A program made the translations under genes and the position numbers. A stretch of 64,000 nucleotides of DNA from positions 2,932,501 to 2,996,500 of the forward strand of contig WAEK01000002.1 of NCBI GenBank assembly GCA_011634665.1, read 5' to 3'. Below the pieces are notes generated by a model. The model searched no databases. It was not told the DNA's origin and saw only the letters and a list, made by a program, of their open reading frames with translations. The stretch's first letter is position 1. Each line of letters opens with the position of its first letter. This stretch comes from Mortierella sp. BCC40632 (taxonomy: Eukaryota; Mortierellomycota; Mortierellomycetes; Mortierellales; Mortierellaceae). Positions 12,001-22,293 of this stretch are shown here, one piece after another.

Positions 12001-13805
12001 CAGTAGAGGCCCTGAACAAGGCAACTATTGGACGTAAAGATCAGAACAAATCTCTATTCTCCGTTTGGGAGGAGGTCTTCCAGGCGCAGTATGCTCGGAA
12101 ATCTCGTAGTGCACTCAAAGTCATGGAGGAAGGGAGGGATGGACTCTTGAAGGGTAAGTGCCTTGGATCGTCCCAGCAGCGCAAGAAAGCTTCGAAAAAG
12201 TTATTTACCATCCAACTTTTTTTTTTTGCTTTTTACTGTTAGATGATAGCAACACATACGTTAGCCGACTGGTGAGCTTGGTCCAAAATAACGGCGATTA
12301 TGACAAGCTAATGCAAGGTATTGTTCGTGTGTGTATTGTCCAGTTTAATTCGAATACTGAAGGCTGAGCTGGACACCGTTTACTAACATTGGTGAAAACA
12401 GGGTTCTATGAGAATTTCCCAACAATGACTTTTCACGATGTGGCGATGAGCAAAGTCGTAGAATGTGGCGAGTGGCTCGCATTCTATGATCAGCTGAATA
12501 GCAGAGTATCGTCTAATTTCGAGTACGAGGTTGGAGGATACATACCATACACATTGATCAATTTCCATCGGTTTTTTGCGGGAAGTGTGCGACAGAAGAT
12601 TGAGTACCCTCGCAGGGATTATGAAGTAAGATCTTGATGAATCTACTGTTTGTGCACCAGTCATTGTATTCTTTGTGACCCTACTTACTGACAGCTTGGA
12701 TTGATCCCATACTTTTGGTGTATAGTCTTATGTGGCGCAAAAGGCAAACGAGAGCATCCTACAGAGCATGATCCTAAACCTTCCTGCAAGGACGTATCGC
12801 CATTTCCAAAAGCACAACTTTGCAACTGAGCTTCTTTCCTTTTTCCTGAGGATCCTCTCTCCTTACCTGCGACCTGTAAACAAGCAGTTGATCAAGCCAG
12901 AAGAACGCACCATCCTTCAACGTCTTGTGGATGTGATGATTCACTTCCAGCTGACATTTGTACAAGAAAAGACGGAGGATGGGCAGTTCCTCTATCGCTT
13001 GGAGCCGTAAGTTTATTAGTCAATGACCTGATTAAGGATCACAGCTGTGTTTAACTGAATTGATCTCCAGACAAGCTAATCCCCTTCGTCCCTTGAATTA
13101 CTAATCTAGTTCGATTGAGAAACTGGCTGACTTTTCAACTATTGGTCTCAAGAATGTCCTGACGAACCGCTATGCTGTGCGCCAGCTCATTGCGCAAGAG
13201 GTATGAAGCATAAAGAAAGCCAATCGTTGTCTGTCCACTACTTTTTTTTCTTTTTCTTTTTCTTTTTCTTTTTCTTTTTCTTTTTCTTTTTCTTTTTCTT
13301 TTTCTTTTTCTTTTTCTTTTTCTTTTTCTTTTTCTTTTTCTTTTTCTTTTTCTTTTTCTTTTTCTTTTTCTTTTTAGCGAGAGAGAAAGAAGATAGTTGG
13401 CTTAGTGGCTAAACAAACTGATCGATATACCTGAAATAGATCGAGGTCGAACTTGTCAGGAGAGTAGAGGCGCTCAAGGAAGAGAAAAGAAAGGCATTCA
13501 TCGACAAACAACCATCTGGCAAAGAAGCGTCAGCCTCTCTAAACTCTATGAACACGAGTCTCGAAATCCCTTCCACTCAGGGCAACCAGTCCAAAAAAAA
13601 AGAGTCACTGGAACGCGAGGCTGTCGATTTTTTCGGTCGAACGATTACTGTAAGCAAGGACAAGGGCAAATCTGTGAGCTCCTCCTCAAACGAGCTGCAG
13701 GCAAAAGAAAGCAGCCCGCAAAAGAAGACAAGAATCTGGTACCGGTTCAACGAAGGATTCTCCAATGCCGTGAAGGCAAAGGTGTTTATCGGCGAGCTGC
13801 AATAA
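9046..13805 (+). CDS. CTF18: Ctf18, large subunit of the alternative PCNA clamp loader
   Basis: Nuclear AAA+ ATPase of the Ctf18-RFC complex, which loads PCNA and supports sister-chromatid cohesion and replication-checkpoint signalling. Eleven exons (9046-10350, 10471-10716, 10811-10918, 11033-11169, 11302-11583, 11708-12153, 12243-12317, 12402-12625, 12726-13006, 13110-13200, 13440-13805) give 1186 residues. The first ~430 residues are acidic and probably disordered. The RFC-like core starts at LWVDKYRPKVYTDLMGDE. Walker A is GPPGLGKTT (Lys about 578), Walker B is LLIIDEIDG, and NDQYAPVLRPLR is the diagnostic Ctf18 sensor-1 region. The C-terminal YRFNEGFSNAVK matches the Ctf18 tail known to bind Dcc1-Ctf8. 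All phases agree. The next-to-last exon is followed by an intron filled with a CTTTTT hexamer array. The start is the first in-frame Met after the upstream region; a later Met is possible. Confidence 0.95.
13241..13375 (+). repeat. CTTTTT hexanucleotide array inside a CTF18 intron
   Basis: About 21 near-perfect tandem CTTTTT units occupy most of the intron between exons 10 and 11. About 60 nt of unique sequence separate the array from the 3' splice site. Confidence 0.95.
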
Positions 13806-14383
13806 ACGTCAACGACCTCTCTTGTCTGGCTACAGCAAATGATTCGTGATGGAGGTTTTGGATTGTCATAGAACGACGGAATTTGACGGAGTAACTGGGC
13901 GCCTCTGGGTTGCGTATCAGAGAGGCCCAGGGGAAATGCCGTTCTTGGCAAAAACCCCACTGAGAGGACCGTCGACTTTGAACATTGGATTCGACTTTTT
14001 CGATCGCTGTGAACTGCACAGACCATCCCCTTCTCCCCTTTTTTTCCCTTGCTTCCCCCTCTGTCTCCTCTACTTCTCTTTCTTTCTCTCTTTCTTCCAT
14101 CTCTCTTTACTTTTCCTTCGCTCCATTTAGTCGAGTAGCCACATCCTCTATTTGCCCGCTTCTCATCAGTCAGGCCTATTGGGTCATTGCAATCACATTC
14201 TCGATTCTTCTCTCCATCCCTCTTCCTCTTCTTCCTCCTCTTCCAATCCCAACATTGAATCGTCCTTGTTCTGCCTCACAATCAGCTGGATCGAACCATT
14301 GAACTACACGACCCACCCCTTCCCCTTCCCCTTCCCTCCATTTCTGTTGGGTCCAAAAGAATCACTTTTTTAAATCCCATTGC
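13806..14383. other. Intergenic / leader of the transporter gene
   Basis: The second half, from 14025 on, is strongly pyrimidine-rich (CT, TTC and CCTTCC blocks) on the coding strand of the downstream gene, as in many fungal promoters and leaders. No separate gene seen. Confidence 0.5.
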
Positions 14384-17076
14384 ATGGACTGGCTTGTACT
14401 AACAGGTGCAGCAGCCGAGGTAATTGTCCATGTACCACCACACACGATCGCTTTCTTTTACATTTTTGGTTTTTGGTGCAGACCCCTGAGGCTGTTTCGG
14501 CAGGAGGCCAACGGTCACCGTTCTTTCATCGTGCAGCATTCACCCTGAACCCTTTTGCTTTGGAGCGATTTGCGTCTCCAAGAGAGAGAAAAGTGAAGTA
14601 GAGAGATAGAGAAATGTGCAGATTCAAGTAGCATAAGCAGCGCTACCGAGATGAAACATGTTTGCTTCGCTTCTTGTCGCTTCATGTCAATCGGACAGAA
14701 GATCAACGTCTTCCGCTTGCCGGGAATACCCATTACCCCTGATATTCGGGAGATCAGTTTGTCCCTGACCCTGCATGCATGGCAGTGGCTCATTCCAGTG
14801 CACGTCCCCCTCCCCCATTCTCCAGGGCTGACTGAGCTGACAAGGCTGATCCTGAGGCTCTTGGCTCAAGTTGTCGAGACAGCTGGCTGCTCTTGATCTC
14901 TTCCTTGGAAATTTTTCTTCCCTTTCTCTTTGATGTTCCCCTTGAACGGACTCCGCTCACCCGCAGTAGCTTAGCAGCCTTATCTGACAACGGAGTAACC
15001 CACATTCGTTGGCACGGCTCAGTCCAAGCACATTGATCGTATTTTCCTAACAGACATGCAAAATCTCTCCTGACCTTTTCTAGGCTGTCAGCCAGGTGCT
15101 TGTTGTAGTAGCATGCGGAGTCATCCTCTCTAAAACAGGTTATCTGTCCCAATCAGCTCAGAAGGTAATCAGTGCACCTTTGGGAAAGAAAGGAACACGT
15201 GGTCCTAAAATCGACCTCTTTTCATCTCGAAACCATATTGCACGAGTTTTCCTGACATTTGTGCCATCTCCTTGCATTTGCTTGATCTATCTAGTCCATA
15301 TCACAAGTCAATTTGTATTTTATGACGCCATGTCTTCTCTTTACCAAAATTGCATCGACCATAACATGGACCCAATTCAAGGCATTCTGGCCCATCCCAG
15401 TCTTTTTTCTCCTCTTTTCACTAATCTCATGGGCAGTGGCAAGAGTTGGCTCTCGACTCTTGCGATTCTCCACAGATGAAGAAAAGTTTATCACGGCTTC
15501 TGTTCTTTTCTCCAACACCAACTCGCTACCAATGGCTCTCCTGCAGTCTCTGGCCTTGAGCGCGGCAGGGTCTCGACTGCTTCGTGACGAGAATGATACC
15601 GTAGAGCAGGTTGCAGCAAGAGGCATTTCGTATATCCTCTTTTACGCCATCTTTGGAAACCTAGTCCGATGGTCCTATGGGTTTACTCTACTTGTGCCTA
15701 AGGATTCCGAAGACACATCAACAGATCCCCATCAAGATAGAGTAGAGGAATCGCAACCTAACGGTGCAAAGCAACAGTCAAGTACGACACCAGTTGACCC
15801 ACCGAGTGGAAGCTTGCTCATTGGCGTGGACCAGCCTGGAACACTAAATTCAGCGCCTGCAAATGATGTTCCATCACCACATGCAGCTCATGAGATCGAA
15901 AACGGACTCTACCGGGACAGCTCTGAGGATGAAGAGGAGGAAATTGACAACGCGAGCGTCTCGAGTCAACAGCAACATCATTCCAGATTTATGGGGGCAT
16001 CATCCAAGTATTGGAATAGGCCTCATGAGTGGCGCTCCACTCTATTGCATTCCCTATCATCTGGTACCTCCGGGACGCCATCAGCACCCTGGAGCTTTCA
16101 CAGACGTGGCCGTCATGGCCGTAAACATGGTTCGACCCGACAAGCCCTAAAGAGAAAGGCGGCCACTGCACTCGGCAGGATCCGACAAGTGCTAACGCCG
16201 CCCTTGCTGACGGCCATCCTTGCCCTGGTTATTGGACTTGTCCCAGCACTTCATCGAATTTTTATGAGTCCTGAGTCCAAGTTTTATTCATTCATTGTCC
16301 ATCCGATCGAGGGCTGTGGTGCGGCTGCTATCCCAATGATTCTTCTTTGCTTGGGTGCACAGGTGGTCCACTTTGCTACATCATCCTCAACAGATACAGC
16401 AGAAGGAACAGCTTTGGGATCAGATCATCTACCTACCTCCTCGGCAAGACCTGGCCCACCACAAAGACGTCGAAGCGTTAATACGCCCTCCATCTTTCCA
16501 CATGCGATTCAGGAAGATACCAGTTCTGAGGAAGACTCCTCAGGAGAAGAAGCACCTGAACAAGGATGGATGCGGGTGTCGTTACCAACACGGATAGGGC
16601 ACCGTCCTTATGGGCCCGGAGGAATCGCATCTTCACGTTCGAGTGCGTCTTCGACAGCTACACTATTCCATTTTACTCATGACGAACATGACGAAGACAT
16701 GACTCGAACTCAACGCCAGAGCACGATAGACGACGTATCCGCCATGTTTCCAGACTTTGGATATCGATTTAAATGGATGACCCCCGTATCATTTGTTCTT
16801 GTGGCGCGACTCATTATTGTGCCTCTGCTTTGTCTACCTGCCATCTTGTTCCATCCGGGTTCACTCTCGCCTGTTTTGACGATGGATCCGACTTTTACAT
16901 TGACGTTGGTGTTGTTGGCTGCGGCGCCGACAGCGATCAATATGATTCAACTTTGTCAAATCAAGGGGTTTTTTGAGAATTCAATGGCAGCGGTTTTGTT
17001 TTGGAGTTATTGTGTCTTTGGAGTGCCTTGTGTGCTGGCATGGTCCCTGGTTGGATTGTGGGCTGCAGGGCGGTAA
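14384..17076 (+). CDS. Membrane transport protein, auxin efflux carrier (PIN-like) family
   Basis: Three exons (14384-14419, 15084-15164, 15295-17076) give 632 residues. Joined, the first ~60 residues read MDWLVLTGAAAE, then AVSQVLVVVACGVILSKTGY, then NLYFMTPCLLFTKIAS. This matches the start of the PF03547 family, which includes plant PIN/PILS carriers and yeast Ecm3. Hydrophobic segments fall in an N-terminal bundle up to about residue 172 and a C-terminal bundle from about 533, with further membrane helices at about 339-400. Two long polar inserts separate them, at about 172-335 and 401-530; the first has acidic Ser/Glu clusters and a basic HRRGRHGRKHGS stretch. Fungal members of this family probably act in the endoplasmic reticulum or plasma membrane with unknown substrates. 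The two tiny upstream exons are supported by exact phase and family motif. Confidence 0.85.
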
Positions 17077-17721
17077 GGTAGATGAAAATAGGTCGATCAG
17101 CAGGAGGAGGTATTCTCTTTTTTTTTTCTTTTTATGAAGAGCTGTATATAGAATTGGCTGAAGAATTAGAAAATAAAATAAAATCACATAGAGAAAACAA
17201 CCGAGGATGGAGGGGGGAGGGGGGATTACACATTTGTCTAGTACTTCAATTCACGGAGCGTGGATAGTTGAAGACAGGATCCTCTGGATCTCACAAGAAA
17301 TCGGATGAGATGGGCTGGGGTAAAAGAGGGAGGCAAGGAAGGACAAGAGTATAAGACGTGATAGAGCAACACGATGAGGAATGCAGTGTGTTCTTGGTCT
17401 TGTACACCATTGAGGGGGATACGGGTGTGGAGAAAGTAGAACGACAGGAAAGAAAGGTACTTTTTGTCAATCAAACCCATGAGTAAGGCAATCAGAGTAA
17501 TTCCTTCTTTCTCTTCTTCAAGTCATACAGAAGCATTCTATTTAGTCAAATAGGTTAAATTGAGAGCCAACCTTGGGACATGCTCAGAAACAATCATGAC
17601 ACGTCCCAAGTCAATCAGTGATCTTGGAAAAACATTAGCATAGTTTGACCCAAGTTGGAGATACTTGCTCGAGGATCCAACATCTCGGTCCTTTTAATGC
17701 AGAAAGGAAATGTGGTTGGTC

Positions 17722-17753
<32 letters not shown>

Positions 17754-18325
17754 CGTGCGAGGAAACAAAAAAAGTCTTGTGGTTCTCCTCGACAGTGAAT
17801 ACTGTCAATCTCTTACTTCTCTCCTTCTCTCCTTCTCTCCCTCTCCCCCTCTTTCCTTTTCGCTCTGCTTTGCCCCGACTGGCAGGTTCACGCGTTGCAC
17901 GCGACTTGGTCCACTGACACAGCGCAGGGTTCGCTTCGAGAGCCGCTGCCTGATAAATATCGTGGAGGCTTTCTCTTTCTCTCTCTCTCTCTCTCTCTCC
18001 CTTCAGGGAGGTAGGAGAGGCGGAGGTTCTATTGGACCAGTCCTTCCTCCTCCTTTCTCTTTCTTACTCTCTTTCTTAATCTCTTTCTTACTCTCCCTCT
18101 TACTCTCTCTCTTACTTTCACTTTTTCTCTTTCTTTCTTTCTGTCTCTCTCTAGTCTCTCTCTAGTCTCTCTGTCTCTCTCTGTCTCTCTCTGTCGCTCT
18201 CTCTCTCTCTCTCTCTCATCCCTTCCGTCTCTCTATCGAAAGCTGGCTGTGTAACTGCATGTCGGCCCTCTCGTACGTCAGCTCGGCCAAGGGATTGCGC
18301 TCTCTCCACTACCATTCGAGTCATC
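17077..18325. other. Intergenic with CT-rich leader
   Basis: T-run at about 17731-17753. From 17817 to 18225 the + strand is almost all pyrimidine with (CT)n runs, ending 100 bp before the F-box gene, so it probably forms its promoter and 5' leader. No gene seen. Confidence 0.5.
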
Positions 18326-19843
18326 ATGGGCGACGCCTTACAGATTCCAGAGATTGCATTTATCATTGGCGACCATCTTCCAAAGAAAAGCCTACTCACC
18401 GCCATTTCCGTTTGCAAGACATGGTATCACTCATTTCAACCTCTTCTCTGGGCCCGAATCGTTTTGCGATTCGAAGACGGGGACGATGCCCGAATTCGTC
18501 AGGCATTTGCAAGGAATGGTTCTCTCATCCGCGAGTTGGTGCTCGATGACATTCAACCTTCGACTCGTGACCTGGTCCAGCATTGCACTCAACTCCATAC
18601 ATTGCGACTTCAGTTTGGGTATAGTAAAACGCCCAAGGATACAGTCGTTGCCATTCTTCTTGACCTTGTCCGCCAGAACGAGTCCACGCTTCGAGCCTTT
18701 GATACCAAATACAGCTTTGGCCGGAGCCAGGCACCTTACCAAACTATTCTTCAATGTCCACAGCTCGAGGCCCTGGGTGTCTTTGGCATGGATTTCACTC
18801 CAGAAACGTATACGGCTTTTTGGCGGGTTTTGCCGCAACTGCGGCGGCTGAGTCTCGTCAAGGGAGAATTTGAGCTCTCTCTCAGAGAGGGGGCTCGGTT
18901 CCCAAACTTGACCCATCTCCGTGTCGATACCCCCTTTTGTTATACACCATTGGCAGCGGTCCTGGCAAGTCATTGTCCCAACCTGAAGACACTCTCCGTC
19001 GTTGACTACAAGTACTCTTGTCTAAAGGCGATTCATGAACATACCCTTTTGAAATGTCCTCGACTGTCGACTTTGGTGCTTGAAAATGACTGGATGGCAA
19101 TGACTGATCGAGTACAGTTCTTGGACCTGTCACCTCCTATGCGATACATTCGACTCCAGGAACGGACGATACGGTGTCTGGAGGATAGTACGAAATATCT
19201 TCAACATCTTCAACGGCATTATCAGACTTTGGAGACGATCGACCTTCGATTGTGCACTTGGGCCCACAGCGAAGTCGTTCTCGAGATTTTGAGTTCATGT
19301 CCTCATCTCCAAGTCTTCAAAGCGGACAAGCTCTATATCAACAAGCTTATTGAGCATGCACAGCCCTGGGTTTGTACAAAGCTCAAAGAGTTCCGGATGG
19401 CAGTTATCGATGGCGAGACGGATCCTTCCAAGGGTTGGAACCTACGGGAGGCAATTTTTGAACAACTGTCGCGGTTGACATGTCTCCAGGTACTGGATGT
19501 GTATTCGCTCTCTGGTTATGGACTCCATACTCTGGAGGAACGATTGTCGTTCCAGGTAGACACTGGGTTGTTGGAAAGACTTGAGACACTTCGAGAACTG
19601 AGATGGCTCAAGGTAGGACCTCATTCGATGGAGATGAAGGCTTTGGATCTGGAATGGATGGTACAAAAGTGGCCTTCATTGGAAATGATTGAGGGTGAGG
19701 TGCACAGTGACCCAGTGCAGCGAGCGGAGCTTGTAGTGATTCTTGACAAGCATGGGATAAGGACCAAAGCGATCGATCCTGCCTGGGAGCGATTGGATCA
19801 GCGAACAGATAGTCGGTCAGGAGTACCGCTCGAAGTGATATGA
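18326..19843 (+). CDS. F-box/leucine-rich-repeat-like protein
   Basis: Intronless gene of 505 residues. The N-terminus (IPEIAFIIGDHLPKKS, then VCKTWYHSFQPLLWARIVL) fits an F-box, the segment that binds Skp1 in SCF ubiquitin ligases, at about residues 7-48. The rest is made of loosely repeated L-x-x-L units such as CPNLKTLSV, CPRLSTLVLEND and CPHLQVFKADKL. These indicate an irregular leucine-rich-repeat solenoid that would select a substrate. Large families of such F-box proteins are common in early-diverging fungi, so the target cannot be inferred. The start codon sits right after the CT-rich leader, and Met-Gly-Asp precedes the F-box as in relatives. Confidence 0.85.
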   Translation: MGDALQIPEIAFIIGDHLPKKSLLTAISVCKTWYHSFQPLLWARIVLRFEDGDDARIRQAFARNGSLIRELVLDDIQPSTRDLVQHCTQLHTLRLQFGYSKTPKDTVVAILLDLVRQNESTLRAFDTKYSFGRSQAPYQTILQCPQLEALGVFGMDFTPETYTAFWRVLPQLRRLSLVKGEFELSLREGARFPNLTHLRVDTPFCYTPLAAVLASHCPNLKTLSVVDYKYSCLKAIHEHTLLKCPRLSTLVLENDWMAMTDRVQFLDLSPPMRYIRLQERTIRCLEDSTKYLQHLQRHYQTLETIDLRLCTWAHSEVVLEILSSCPHLQVFKADKLYINKLIEHAQPWVCTKLKEFRMAVIDGETDPSKGWNLREAIFEQLSRLTCLQVLDVYSLSGYGLHTLEERLSFQVDTGLLERLETLRELRWLKVGPHSMEMKALDLEWMVQKWPSLEMIEGEVHSDPVQRAELVVILDKHGIRTKAIDPAWERLDQRTDSRSGVPLEVI

Positions 19844-20871
19844 TTGTGCCTCTCCGACTCTTTTGCCTGGAGTAGGACAAAGGAAAGATGTAATCGGTAT
19901 TTTAAAGGGGTGGATGGGAAACTGATACCCAATGAATAGAAAGTAGAAAGTTTTGTCTCATTGGATTTGATGTGCGAAGGCGCAGTGGATATTTCTTTAT
20001 TTTTTGCACTGCCCAAGAAAGTAGAAGAAAAAAACTTGTTCATGATTGGAAGGAAACTTTGCACAGCCAGCCTACATTGGATCCTTGCACCTCCAGTAGG
20101 AGAGAGACTCTCTCACTCTCTGTTTAGCAATATGATACTCTCTTCATAATAGCAACCCTTCCTTAGATGGATAAAGTCAAATTGTGACTAGGCTAAGAAG
20201 GGCCTTTTGTTTCTTTTTTCCATTGGACTGCTCTTCACGACCCAAGACGCGTCGCCTACGGAATTGATTGTTTGCTGCCATGGATTCTTCGGTTAGACTC
20301 TCTACTGTCATGCTTCCTTGTACACGCTGCCACATGCTTTTGTCATGCGTGGATGCGTGGGAAGGAGAAAACAAGAGACAGCTGCAGTACAGGATAGGCA
20401 TCCATCTAGAGAAGAGCGCCTCAAAAAGCGAGAATACACACTGTCGATGAGGGGCGGGTGTGCTCAATTGTTCCTTGGATCCAGAGACCAAGGCTTGGAG
20501 AGGCTATCTCCTATCCAACAAGAAAGACTTGTTGTTAATTGATGAAGGGTCGATGGAGAGATAATTCACTACAGCGTGAAACGAAAGGACTTCGTTGTTC
20601 CGACTGACTTGACTTGACTACCAGATCGACAGGTTGAAGGTACCAAGGACATAGAAGTGATGTTTCGTGCTAGACTGGAGAGGCGCAAGTTCTTCTAGCC
20701 CCCCCCCCTTCCCCTCCTTCCTTTCTTTTCCTCTTGTAGACGAATGTATGAAGAGCTTATATGATTTGTGACCTGTGACCGCTCTCGAGCCCTCCGTGAT
20801 GCAAGTCTCTTTCCTTCCCCCCTCAGACCGAGCCTATCTCTTCTTCTGAATCTCTTGTCTTTTTTCACGTC
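19844..20871. other. Intergenic, no gene seen
   Basis: The segment holds the F-box gene's 3' flank and the next gene's promoter. A short C-run followed by pyrimidine-rich sequence lies at 20699-20740, and CT-rich sequence from 20810 precedes the next start codon. None of the short frames looks like a protein. Confidence 0.5.
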
Positions 20872-21047
20872 ATGTCCAAGGCCACGATCCGACGCAGAGC
20901 GATCGAGATTCTCTACGACTTTCAACGCGCTCGCAAGGTCTGGGGCGATCTGGTCTCGGATGGCCTCACCCAGGCGAATGCATTGGTCAATGTCCAGCTC
21001 CAACAGGGGTAAATGTTCCCTCTTATCCTCTCATTCTACCATTCGAC

Positions 21048-21085
<38 letters not shown>

Positions 21086-22013
21086 ACAGAGACCACTGCT
21101 CTGACTTTGGTTTTTTTAAAACTCTTTCCCCACCTTTCCCACCAACTTCAACACACGCTCTTCAAAAAAAAAAAAAAAAAAAAAAAAATTATGTTGACCA
21201 TGCGGGATACTGGCCACCAGCGCTTGACTCGTTCTTGGATCTAAAGGATCGATTCGAGTCCAAACTACAAAAAAAGGCCGACGGTCTAGCCTTAGATCTC
21301 GAGACCACCTTTTCGAAAATGGTAGAGCTTTATGAAAAAGAAAAAGAAAAAAAAGGGCGAGAGGGGGAGGGGGCTATCTGTAGTTCTTTCTTTCCTCTTT
21401 TCTCTCCTTCTACTCTTTCCTCATCAACCCACAGCTAACATTGGACTATTCGTCTTGTGGATCCTTGTAGAGCGCCCAATATGCCAAGATGAAACTCCAA
21501 ACAAGTCAATTCGAATTCATGATGGAAGAAGCGACCGAAACCTTTGGAGAGGCGTTCACTTATCGGGACCCATTTGGAGCCACCTGTACCCTAGAACAAA
21601 TCTGGATCCAACTCGAACGAGTCATGACTCTGTACACGCTCCAGATCGGATTGAATCGGGAGGTTATGGAGCAATTGATTGCTCAGAATTCGATCCGCCA
21701 TCGTCAAGATACTCAACATCTTGTTCGAGATCCAACGATCCAACATTCAATCACATCGGATGTATGTCTGGATAAATTGACAATTTCAGGGTCTACAGAA
21801 TCAGGAGCAGGGATGTCTGGATTGGATACGAGTCTGGAGAATGAGGTAGCGGATGATGTACAGAAAATCATTCGAAAGCCGGTGCTTAGGAGAGACAAGG
21901 ATCAGGGGATGATTTTCTTGTCGACCTGGCTGAATCAACCCCATCTCAAACAAGATGCTCTTTTGACGTTTGATGAACTCTGTCAGGTCGAGCTCTTTTC
22001 TGACGATCAGTAA
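20872..22013 (+). CDS. Uncharacterised protein, likely alpha-helical
   Basis: Three exons (20872-21008, 21090-21321, 21471-22013) give about 303 residues in consistent phase. I do not recognise the family. The N-terminus (MSKATIRRRAIEILYDFQRA) and the stretch ALDSFLDLKDRFESKLQKKA through SAQYAKMKLQTSQFEFMMEE look like amphipathic helices or a coiled coil. A helical block FGATCTLEQIWIQLERVMTL follows, and a final TWLNQPHLKQDALLTFDELC stretch ends in an acidic tail. The first intron ends in a (TTA)11 run before CACAG. Only that acceptor restores phase, but it puts a poly-A run into the coding region as about seven lysines, so exon 2's 5' part is doubtful. The stop codon runs straight into a second poly-A tract. 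The gene converges with the tetraspanin. Confidence 0.6.
21051..21084 (+). repeat. (TTA)n microsatellite at a predicted 3' splice site
   Basis: About eleven TTA units immediately before the CACAG acceptor of the uncharacterised gene's second exon, replacing the usual polypyrimidine tract. Confidence 0.9.
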
Positions 22014-22293
22014 AAAAAAAAAAAAAAAAAAAAAAAAAGGCGATTCAATTCAAATAGACAAGGCCTTGTGTCATGATGTATGTGTTCATGAATCGGGATT
22101 GCTTTGAGAAGAGAAAAAAAGGAAGGGAGAAAGGTAGAGGCGATTTTTTTTTTTTTTTTTTGCTTCTTCATTAAGATGTAAACGACTATGTTGTATGAAC
22201 TAGGGAGTTTAGATGACGAATGATAGATAGAATATGTTGAATTTCAATGGAATTTTTTTTTCTTTCGAATCCCACCCAATTTCCAGCTCAATA

